A stretch of 64,000 nucleotides of DNA from Metallyticus violacea. Lineage: Eukaryota > Arthropoda > Insecta > Mantodea > Metallyticidae. Both the position numbers and the translations under genes were made by a program. Below are positions 55,640-64,000 of this stretch, piece after piece. Each line of letters begins with the position of its first letter. Positions within the stretch are counted from its first letter, which is position 1. The notes below the pieces were generated by a model. It saw nothing but the letters and a program-made list of their open reading frames with translations. It was not told the DNA's origin and did no database searches. The stretch spans positions 5,970,001 through 6,034,000 of the forward strand of contig CM060837.1 in NCBI GenBank assembly GCA_030762175.1, in the 5' to 3' direction.

Positions 55640-56345
55640 AAAAGAGTGCAAAAATTGGTGGTAAACTGCTAATTGTCACTATAAGCAGCAGAGAACATTT
55701 TTTACTTTACTCTTGTTTAAATAGTATTAACATTTACAGAAAAACTATTAAAGAAAACATATGTGCCCCATTTGACTAATCATATTTACTCTTACAAGTT
55801 TGTTAATATTCATTATGGAAACACTGTAAACCTTCTAATGACAAGGTAAGTGCTTTTATATTCCAAATGTGCATTAAAAGCCCTTTTAATTAAATCATCA
55901 TAGCTGTCATTAATTTCGAGTCTTAACTTACGAAATGCTGAGCTCAAAAAGTCGAACTCCATTTGACACTCGATATAAAAATTACAGAAACCAGTCTCAA
56001 ATGGCATTGGAAGAGTGGGTATTTCATTAAAAGAAGAATACAAAAATGGTGGGAAAATGGCTGTTAAGTTTCTGCAAGCAGCAAAGAATATTTTTACTTT
56101 ACATTTGTTTCAATACATTAACGTTAACAAGAATCAATTTATGTCGTATTTGATTAATCATTTGTAACTCATAAGTTTGTTAATATTCAATACGGAAATA
56201 CTGTAAACGTTGCTAATGACGAGGTGACATGTATATAGTCACCAAACTATCATTAATTATGAAATCTTCGCTCAAGAAGGCGAAATCCATTTGACACCGG
56301 GTATAATAATCACAGAAACCGGCCTCAATAGCATTAAGAATGTAG
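55640..56345 (-). repeat. Tandem duplication of an exon-like unit
   Basis: 55640-56035 and 56040-56345 are diverged copies. Shared landmarks are AGCAGCAGAGAACATTTTTT / AGCAGCAAAGAATATTTTTA, AAGTTTGTTAATATTCATTA / AAGTTTGTTAATATTCAATA, GGAAACACTGTAAAC / GGAAATACTGTAAAC and CCATTTGACACTCGATATAA / CCATTTGACACCGGGTATAA. Confidence 0.75.
55832..56071 (-). CDS. Candidate exon, possibly of a chemoreceptor-like gene
   Basis: On the minus strand TTTGCTGCTTGCAG ends at 56072 and is a good acceptor. The frame then stays open for 240 bases to AAG|GTTTAC (a fair donor at 55831). Both introns would be phase 2. The translation begins NLTAIFPPFLYSSF, continues FETGFCNFYIECQMEFDFLS and SAFRKLRLEI, and ends KRAFNAHLEYKSTYL. 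The adjacent duplicate retains EAGFCDYYTRCQMDFAFL but is broken. A Cys-containing helix then an H/Y-rich helix recalls insect odorant receptors, but this is only a guess. It could equally be a chance frame within a repeat. Confidence 0.3.
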
Positions 56346-57465
56346 GTAGATATACCTCCAAACACGCCTAAACAATTTGTCGCTCGACACTGTCATACGT
56401 TGCCTTGCCAACTGGAGAGCTGCCCGGCTGTTGAAGCAAACTTTTCTACTCCGCTACTTACCGATGTGTCTTAGGGCAATTTATTTTGTCCCCATACCGC
56501 CCTCTGGGAGTGCTCCATCATTATCCACCGCCACATTCTCGAGTTGAAAAAAAAAAGGGGGGAGAGTATGAATTCTTGCGCAAAACCTTCCTTTCCTGCA
56601 CTTTGCAACCCAACGAGATTCGAAGTAGAGGGGAAAAATACCACGCGTGAACAACTTTAACAGAACTTTTCAAACCACCCTCGAGTCTTTGTACAAGAAC
56701 GTCACAATCTGTGAATATAAAATTTAACAGTGAAGTTCTGACAACCCAGTTAGTATAAAACGAATAGTCTGTCATGTGTCAAATACTGCATATTTTTCAA
56801 TGCAAGTTACGGGTTACAGTTATGCAACAATTTAGTTTAATTTTAATTGTTTATAGTGTATAAATGTATTAGGAAATTTGACATACTTAATTGGGAAATA
56901 CATTTAAAATATAATTTCAAGTATTTATTCTTTTGAAAATAAGGATAAACAGCTAACAGATAACTAACTATACCTGCCATCTAGGACATGTAACTAAACC
57001 TACAACTTGAAAGGACACCGATCACGTTGGTTCACTGATAAGTTTATAATAGAACGAATATTTAAAGGGATTTTCAAACGTTTTTATTAACTCGATTTCT
57101 TCTCCGTTCGGGTGGAATTTTGTAATTAATTTTTCATGCACTATAATACGGTAATTATTATGGTTCAATGGTTCCGCGGTTCAAAAATATGGTTCCGCAG
57201 TTTTGAAAGTAAAGCAGCGCAATATTAAACACGAAGATTTTAAAAAATGTAAGATTCAATAGTAAGAACACATTTCTGTAGTTTCGTTAATAACGCTAAA
57301 AATATAAAATTTATAATAATGTTTATTTAAAAATAAGAACAGTTGCTATGATGGTTGTATTATATTTATCAAAACAATAAATAAATTATAGAGTAACTTG
57401 ATTTATATTTAATTTCAACGTTTTATTTGAATCTAAAATGATTAGAATTCTTTTTGTTCTATTTA
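56346..57465. other. AT-rich spacer
   Basis: No gene is recognised. Near 57160-57205 GGTTCAATGGTTCCGCGGTT and ATGGTTCCGCAGTTTTGA form a small local repeat. Confidence 0.4.
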
Positions 57466-57648
57466 GATAACAATACAGTCGCCATGGCAACTATTCATAT
57501 AAACAGCGCGATGTCGAACGCGCAAATTCGAAGAGACGCATGCCTCAAGTGCGATCAACTGAGAGGATGGAAAAACGTTCTTCTCGACTCGTTAATGACA
57601 CGCAACGACATGCTAAATAATTTTGATAACAATACAGTCGCCATGGCA
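57466..57648. repeat. Pair of identical 24-bp direct repeats, 159 bp apart
   Basis: GATAACAATACAGTCGCCAT followed by GGCA occurs at 57466-57489 and 57625-57648. The 159-bp spacing keeps a plus-strand frame open (57454-57690), so DNNTVAMA appears twice. The enclosed DNA is GC-richer than its surroundings. Confidence 0.8.
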
Positions 57649-57690
57649 GCTTTTCAAATAAAAACATTAAATTTAAATCCTTACAAATAA

Positions 57691-59719
57691 CATTTAATAA
57701 ATCTGATTCCTAACACATAAATTTAATTGCGCTAGTGTTAATGTGTAATATGTGTAAATAAGTAGTGAATGAGTATTATATTTAATATAATATAATGAGT
57801 TAAATATATTATCAAAGATTTTGACTTTTATATTGAGGATCTGATACAAATGTATTTAATACTGAAATAATTTTTTTCAAAATTAGCTTTGTGTATCTGT
57901 ATTTTGTTTTTAATTAAAAAGCAATAATTAATCAACTATTTCGATGTATCAATGGAGTAGATAAAACAATTTTCTATTTTAGATGTGATCAAGAGAAAAC
58001 AAAATGAATTAAATCTAAAAGTTGCTCAATTTTTGTTATTATTTAATCGAGATGTCTAATACCGATTGCAAAATTAGTGCACAGAAGACTAAAAAGTAGA
58101 AAATAATTAAAAAAAAACAATTTTAAAAACCACATTTTTATTTTATTAATTAAAAGTGAACCAAAAAGTATAAAATAATTCACCAAATGCAAATTCATAA
58201 TCTCATAAAAAAAATTTTAGAAATATTCTTCCAAACGAAAAACGTAGCAAACAAATATACTTTTTAGTTAATTTATAATTAAGAAAGTAAAATCGTGGTT
58301 TTTAAATTTTTTTCTATTTAAATTATCTAAGAAGCCGTGACCAACGATAGCGTACGATTTAAAATGGATTATTGTTTCTGCCGCACCTGTACATAGTCTT
58401 GAAGAATAGATTTTTATGTACGATAGATACATATTTCTTGCAAATTTGCAGATATTTGCAGAAAAATGTCTTAACAGTGATGTTCCAAGTAGAAAAACTG
58501 TTTGCCAACTTAAAGTCTTAAGTACTTTTGTAAACGATCCTGTTAATCAATTACTTGTGCTTGTATTTCTATTCTGAGGTCTATAGAACTGTATTTAACG
58601 ATGTATTGCTGCTTATTATTAAGGTTTTCATGCATTATATTATTTAATTATAATGGATACTAAGTTTTTTCCTTGTTTTTTCTAAAATATGACATTTAAA
58701 TAAAGATACAATGGATTCAAACTGTTCTGGTCTAATATAAAATAACTGCTACATGCGAGAGATATCAAGTTTCCTCACGGGATTCGAACCTACGATATGT
58801 GAACACAATACGACCCATCGGCAGCTGATGACTGTGCTTTTAAACAGTTATCTCGGCAACAAATCGTTATAAACGAACTGTCCAATGAAACGATAGCATC
58901 AGTTTTATTACCCGGGTGAGAGTCGAAAATGATTCTGCATGTGCTAGTGCAAATGTTTGTACTTTTTGTTATTGTGTGAACGGCGTTGGAGTATCACATG
59001 TCACAGTGTATTAAGTGATAAATTGCTCTCATCTGGCAAACTTGGGCCTGTCACTTTCATAATTACAAAAAATAAAAATGGAAACTGCAATGACACTGTA
59101 CATTAAACGTGGGCCAGCGTTTGGGAGTACTAGCGAAAAATTGTGGTTAACTTTCGCTGTATATTTTGGTGATAAAAATGTACCTTTTGTATATGATGAA
59201 ATAAAAAAAACGAATATCAGATAAAGCCAAAAAAATATTATAAAATTAATAACAAACACAGTGTTGGAACATCCTTTTTGGTAAAAACTTCAGAAGAGCA
59301 CATTTAATGGGTCCATTTATGAATCAAAGTTTATCAGAGGGAAATAAGTTAGAGAATTTCCATACAGCAATGCTACACAGTGTGGTTATTTGAGTTACGG
59401 GCCGCCTAGCGCAGATGCTTATTGGAGAAGTGAGACCGCAACAACCTGAAAAAGGTTGATAGAGCTGTAATACATAGTTAATATTTACATTTTAACTAAA
59501 AATCATGTCATTTCTCTTTCGTAAGAACAGGGCGTTTTGAAACACGTATTTCGTCACTAAGAGCTCTTCTCACCCTAATTTTTTAACAATTTGATGAACA
59601 GGTTTACGCACTTGCGAATCGATTTCCACGTTCTCTGCAAATTTTCACATACCTAGGGCGTTCTAAAAGGTCTAGGCCTGGTCGAGAAAACAAGATTTAG
59701 TCCGACTTTCCAACTTTTT
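57691..59719. other. Long AT-rich spacer
   Basis: No gene is recognised. A single B-box-like GGTTCGAATCCC occurs on the minus strand near 58781-58793 without a convincing A-box or cloverleaf. Confidence 0.45.
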
Positions 59720-59956
59720 AATAACCTTAGTAAAAAAAAGAAAAGATTTGTCCAACTGTGAAAAATAATCATCTGTCTCAGCTATAGCCTCACACGTTCA
59801 TTCAGAAATTTCTTCACGTTTGGGAACAAAAAATAATCTCTGGGAGCCAAATCCGGCGTGTATGGCGGATATACAAGCGTATGGAAGATAAGATCATGCA
59901 GTTTTCGTCAACCATCATAGATGTATGTGAAGGCGCATTATCGTGATGAAAGAAAA

Positions 59957-59985
59957 CCTTTTTTTTTTTTTTTTTTTTTTTTTTC
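59957..59985. repeat. Poly-T tract inside MarE
   Basis: On the coding strand it is a run of about 26-28 A that lengthens a Lys-rich stretch just before the second catalytic block. Confidence 0.9.
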
Positions 59986-60528
59986 CCGCAAGTATGGACG
60001 TTTAGTCTGAACCACAACCTTCAGTTGGTCCAGTAGTAAAGCGTAATATCCCCGGTGATACTTCTGCCCTTCTGGAGATAGTCTACGAGTACCACACAAT
60101 GCGAATCCCACAAAAACCGTAGCGGTGACTTTCCTGCAGATAGAACCCATTTTGGTTTCTTTGATGCACTTCACCTGTTGCCACCCACAGTTGGAACTGA
60201 TCTTTCGTCTCTGGTGTGTAGTGATGAATCCATGTTACATCTACTGTTGTGAAACGTCGGCGAAACTCAATAGAATTCGTTTACCCAAGTCTAAACACAC
60301 TTGCGAAATGTTCATTCGAATGCGTTTTGGTTCATTGTTAATAAGCGTGGCACCCTTCGAGCATATCTAAAACTTTTTTGTAAAATGTAATGGACGCGGC
60401 CATTCGAAATCATTGCAAGGTCAGCTAATTAGCGTACCTTCATTCAGCGATCGTTGTATAAGGCATTGTGAATTTTTGTCACAATCTCTCCTGTTGCAGA
60501 AATTTTGGGATCCCACCCCCTTTAGTAG

Positions 60529-60812
60529 TGTTTAATGCCCGTTTTTACTACTGACGCACCACAGGCGATAACACTGATGATACATGAGATGAAATGATAT
60601 ATTGGGAAAGGGTTTTTTTTTTTTTTTTTTTTTTTTAAGAAGGAAACGTTCCAGGCCTAAGTTTAGGATACCTCCCCGGCATTTGGCATTTATATGGAAT
60701 GAGGAAAACTTGAAAAAAAAAAAGAAACTCAGCCAGGAAGTACGGTCCAGGCGGTATTCGAATCCCAGACCCCCTTAAAGAATTCGCGCCTTAATGACCT
60801 CGGCCACCCGTG
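60529..60812 (-). repeat. SINE-B copy within MarE
   Basis: A near-complete minus-strand copy from CACGGGTGGCCGAGGTC (60812) to GGGCATTAAAC (60529), enlarged by a T-run (60617-60636). Flanks TTTTGGGATCCC and CTTTGGAATGCCC may be a diverged target duplication. Confidence 0.88.
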
Positions 60813-60923
60813 TACTTTGGAATGCCCTGAGCGCTCTTCATCTTGAATGGATGTACGACCGCACTTTAATTCATCAGCCCACTTTTTAACAGTCGAAAAT
60901 GAATGGGAAATATCATTTAATGT

Positions 60924-61211
60924 TTTTTTTTATTTGGTTTATTTACGGACGCTCTTTAACAGCTCAGGTCATAAGCGACCCATTCAAATCAGGGCGTGAA
61001 ACGGCCGACTTGCTCAGAGGCCTCTTCTTTCAGGCTTGAGGTCCTTTTACATGCCGTAAATGGACCCACAGCTTTACTTCCCTTCCATATGAAGCCATAT
61101 TTAGGATTTTTACGTCCGAAAAAATCCACCGACCCTGGTCGGGTTTGAACCCGCGATCTTGGGTTTAGAAGGAGAATATGGTTACCACTACACCACCAGA
61201 ACCGACAATGC
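60924..61211 (-). repeat. SINE-A copy with target-site duplication, within MarE
   Basis: A full-length minus-strand copy with both tRNA boxes (GGTGGTGTAGTGGTAACC near 61185-61202). The flanks TTTAATGT (60916-60923) and TTTAATGT (61212-61219) are an identical 8-bp duplication; removing SINE and one copy rejoins the transposase reading. Confidence 0.93.
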
Positions 61212-61310
61212 TTTAATGTGGAATCTATTACTTTTTGCATTTCCGTTAGGGTTAAACCATTCCAAACGAAGTACTTTATCACAGCTCGTATTTCAGCTTT
61301 ATCCATTTTG

Positions 61311-61807
61311 TGAAAAAGGCTAACACTAGTTTGTTTACATGATCTTCACAAACAAGTAAATACACTTACGAGTCAGAAAATTTATAATGCGCCAACTAAA
61401 GGATGATACTTTAGTTATTTGGCCATTTTCACGACATCTCTAAGGCAGGCCGACATCTTTTAGAATATCTCTTTGTATATATTGTACATAAACAACTATT
61501 GGAGACTATTTATGTAGTAACATAACTAATGAAAAACAATTAGCAAACACTTTACACACAATGAAAACACAGAGTAACAAACAAATGCGCAAGCACTCAA
61601 ACTAACCTAATGCTGCTACCAGCACATGCATTATACGACCTGAGATTGGCTTCTTATAGTACTTTGTTTTCCACTCTTGCTTAAGGAGCGAGATAATTCT
61701 GCTCGAAAAATCATTTGTGTTTGAACCAGGAAACCAGCTATTAGCACAAAAACACATTGCAAAAAGGGAGTACTGCATGTTTGTGATGCGCACTAATCAC
61801 AACAATA
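61311..61807. other. AT-rich spacer
   Basis: No gene or repeat is recognised; the MarE 5' terminal repeat should lie near 61310-61450 but was not identified. Confidence 0.4.
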
Positions 61808-62067
61808 CCGCCACGGGTGCCCGAGGTCATTAAGGCGCGGACTCGAGAGCGGGAGGTTTGGGTTCGAATCCCACCAGGACCGTCCTCCCTGACTGAGGTT
61901 TTTACCAGGTTTTCCCAGTCCTCATGACTGGCAAATGCCGGGGAGATCCCCTAAATTTAGGTCTGGAACGTTTCCTTCCTTGAAAAAAATCCTTTTCCAG
62001 TTATCATTTCATGTATCATCAGTGTTCACCGCCTGTGGTGCCTCAGTAGTAAAAACGGGCGTTAAAC
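61808..62067 (+). repeat. SINE-B copy, full length
   Basis: CCGCCACGGGTGCCCGAGGT head, A-box and B-box (GGGTTCGAATCCC), body CTCCCTGACTGAGG, TGGCAAATGCCGGGGAG, CACCGCCTGTGGTGCCTCAG and end GGGCGTTAAAC. This 260-bp copy is the clearest SINE-B in the window. Confidence 0.95.
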
Positions 62068-62964
62068 ACCCACAGCAATAATCAAAGGGGCACTGATATT
62101 GTAGATTCTCACAGGGCTACTAAGATTACAATATTTCATTTCAAATTTGCAGTAACTTCAAAAGAGAAATTGTTACTAATTAAATTGTAAAAGTTTTACG
62201 GATCACCCTGTATTCTGAATTGAACTCAACCTCTTCAGATCCATCAAGAGAAATAAAGTTCGTATATTCACCACTTTCTGGTTAACGAATTAGAATCTAT
62301 ATACCTTATGTTTATACACCAGCACTTAAAGTAAACGTTTTGCTAAGTTTAATCAAAGGTTATTACGTGATATTTCTTATGACAACATTTTTTTATTTCT
62401 CTTACTGTGCCTCCCCTTCCCATCCGAACAGCTATGTCCATACAACTTGCAGAAAAGCGTACAGAGTTGCTTACCACAAAATCCTATTTCAGTACCATTT
62501 GCCTTAAATGGATAAACGGAAATAAAATTGGGAAAGTTGTACGCCGTTTTGAGGTTAATGTACTTTACTGTGAATTTAAAAGTTTTCCCATTACCGCTGT
62601 ATCTAACAAGGGAATGGCAGATGGACAATTTGGACAATCTCATTGTCCAAAGTTTTAAAAATGTTTGCAGGCATTTGCATGGAGTAGTTAATTGCTCCAG
62701 AAAGAATCTGCCAGAACTTTTTTCGCGTTCCCTGACATGTTACATTTGATAACACATTGTAAACTTGTGAGAAATTTCATAAATAAACAAGTTAATTTCT
62801 TTTCGAAAATTGCAATTGGCAATACTACCTAAAGTGATTCTTTAAAACTTTTCTGTCTCAATAAATTAATTTCGTTACGCACATATATACAAAAAATTAT
62901 ATTTTCTATGTACCAACTTTATTCATTAATAAATTAATTATTTACTTACATTTATGTCATAAAC
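62068..62964. other. AT-rich spacer
   Basis: Both strands are open around 62377-62658 without any recognised domain. No repeat family is identified. Confidence 0.4.
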
Positions 62965-63335
62965 ATAAAAAAGGCGTTTGGAAATTATTTACAATAGTAG
63001 TTTTTTAACCTTATTTATTACTCAATTTGGTTCAATGCGCATGGGATGTCTCAATATACTCCCTATCAACGTCAATGCATAGTTGTCACCTTCCTATAAT
63101 CTCATTATAGCGTCGCGAACGCATTGTTTGAGAACACTACGCCACTATTCGTGTACAGCTGTCTGAATTTCCTGGTTTTCGAATTTTTCATCTCGCTGCA
63201 AGTCCTTCATGTTGTCGCATGGCCTTATCAAACCTGGATATGGTCGGTACGCCACAACAATAAACACCTTTGCGGTTGTTGGTGAGGGTCCGCGCATCAT
63301 CATATTGGGAAACATTCACTCAATCCCCCCCCTTT
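62965..63335 (-). pseudogene. MarC mariner-like transposase C-terminal fragment
   Basis: The minus strand reads DEKFENQEIQTAVHE then WRSVLKQCVRDAIMRL and the block ACAACTATGCATTGACGTTG shared with the MarC relics at 9560 and 40690. After it the 3' region AATAAATAAGGTTAAAAAAC and the end GGCGTTTGGAAATTATTTAC-like strand near 62970-62990 match 41300-41360. The catalytic core is missing; a SINE-A lies at its upstream side. Confidence 0.7.
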
Positions 63336-63341
63336 TTATTT

Positions 63342-63634
63342 GTCGGTCCTGGTGGTGTAGTGGGAACGACTCTTGCCAAGATCACTGGTTCGAACCCGGC
63401 CAGGATCGATGGATTTTGCGGGCATAAAACTCCTAAGTATGGCTTCCTTCGGAAGGGAAGTAAAGCCGTGGATCCCGTATCGTACATTTACGGCACGAAA
63501 AAGAACCTCAAGTCTGAAAGAAGAGGCCTCTCAGCAAAATTTGTCGGCCTTTTCACGCCCTGAGTTGAATGGGACGCTGATGACCTGAGATGTTAAAGAC
63601 CGTCCATAAATAAAGCAAATAAATAAAAATAAAC
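63342..63634 (+). repeat. SINE-A copy, full length with shortened head
   Basis: GTCGGTCCTGGTGGTGTAGT start, anticodon-arm part shortened, B-box GGTTCGAACCC, full body and TAAATAAAGCAAATAAATAA tail. The flanks CCCCTTTTTATTT and CCCACTTTTATCTTT may be the diverged target duplication. Confidence 0.92.
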
Positions 63635-63752
63635 GCCCACTTTTATCTTTGTGTCTTTGTACATTGCAAGGATTACAGCAAACCCATACCAACCATTCCT
63701 GAAATTAAAGAAAAAATCCGAGGAACAATTGACGGACGAGTTTGCGAAAATA

Positions 63753-64000
63753 CCGCCACGGGTGATCGAGGTCGTTAAGGCGCGGATTTGTGAACGGGGG
63801 GTCAGGTGTTCAAATCTCACCAGAACTGTGGTATTTTCCAAGTTTTCCTCGGTGTTCATAAATGGCAAATGCCGGGGAGTTACCCTAAACTTACGCTTGC
63901 AACGCTTTCTTTCTTAAATAAATATGCTTTCCCAAATTATCATTTCATTTCATCAGTGTCCATACCTGTGCTGCATCAGTAGTAAAAACGGGCGTTAAAC
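63753..64000 (+). repeat. SINE-B copy ending at the window edge
   Basis: CCGCCACGGGTGATCGAGGT head to GGGCGTTAAAC, whose last base is the last base of the window. The B-box is diverged (GTGTTCAAATCTC). Confidence 0.93.

Larger units (their letters stand above)
59720..61306 (-). pseudogene. MarE mariner transposase relic split by two SINEs
   Basis: On the minus strand from 61306: MDKAEIRAVIKYFVWNGLTL TEMQKVIDSTL (first HTH). SINE-A intervenes. Then NDISHSFSTVKKWADELKCG and RTSIQDEERSGHSK; SINE-B intervenes. Then GEIVTKIHNALYNDR, RVHYILQKSFRYARRVPRLL, a TVDVTWIHHYTPETKDQ-like first catalytic block, KVTATVF, HHDNAPSHTS with the second Asp, and PYTPDLAPRDYFLFPNVKKF with the third Asp. The first block reads DVT where mariners have DET. 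A T-run (59957-59985) has expanded a lysine stretch before HHDN. Frameshifts and stops are numerous. SPD is TPD here. Confidence 0.85.

Noticed and set aside
58765..58850. Minus-strand tRNA gene suggested by a B-box
   Set aside because: No proper A-box, and no acceptor or anticodon stem could be paired.

Overview
The window is a piece of a large, gene-poor, AT-rich animal genome, almost certainly an arthropod and most likely an insect. The reasons are the many Tc1/mariner-type, hAT and piggyBac transposase relics, dense tRNA-derived SINEs, a short interstitial TTAGG array, and one spliced host exon whose translation reads as a discoidin domain receptor. The species cannot be named from this sequence. 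There is no prokaryotic gene organisation, no rRNA and no CRISPR array. No intact transposase gene was seen.

The one host coding feature I am confident of is a 238-bp exon on the minus strand at 30272-30509. It encodes the core of a discoidin (F5/8 type C) domain of the DDR receptor tyrosine kinase family and has good splice sites on both sides. I recognised no neighbouring exon, so the rest of the window may be intron or flank of that gene. A second, much weaker candidate is a duplicated exon-like unit on the minus strand at 55640-56345.

Most recognisable sequence is mobile DNA. SINE-A (about 300 bp, Gly/Val-like tRNA head, A-rich tail) has about ten copies. SINE-B (about 250 bp, Ser/Leu-like tRNA head, 3' end GGGCGTTAAAC) has about thirteen copies plus fragments. 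SINE-C is a third family, seen once and split by a SINE-B. DNA transposons include four copies of one mariner (here MarA: 173, 6930, 28750, 39430), three of another (MarC: 9560, 40690, 62970), single MarD (35464) and MarE (59720) elements, and about ten relics of a related DDE group with a DUF4817-like N-terminal helix-turn-helix. There are also two hAT deletion derivatives (11511, 49766), a piggyBac relic (44170) and two non-LTR reverse transcriptase fragments (17286, 49178).

Region by region: 1-5 kb holds MarA, a nearly complete DUF4817-type element and nested SINEs; 5-11 kb two mariners and SINEs; 11.5-14.2 kb a hAT element (itself carrying an unknown A-tailed insert) and a short DUF4817-type element; 15-23 kb scattered transposase and LINE scraps; 25-28 kb a repeat with an ATT microsatellite, hairpins and another short element; 28.7-30 kb the best-bounded MarA; 30.3 kb the DDR exon; 30.8-33.3 kb tandem and palindromic repeats; 35.5-38.7 kb MarD and a 1.84-kb fold-back inverted repeat; 39-50 kb SINEs, MarC, piggyBac, LINE and hAT; 51-59 kb mostly anonymous AT-rich DNA; 59.7-64 kb a mariner split by two SINEs, then more SINEs. 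Nested insertions give a relative order: DUF4817-type and mariner elements were already present when SINE-A inserted into them, and the second hAT copy landed inside a SINE-B.
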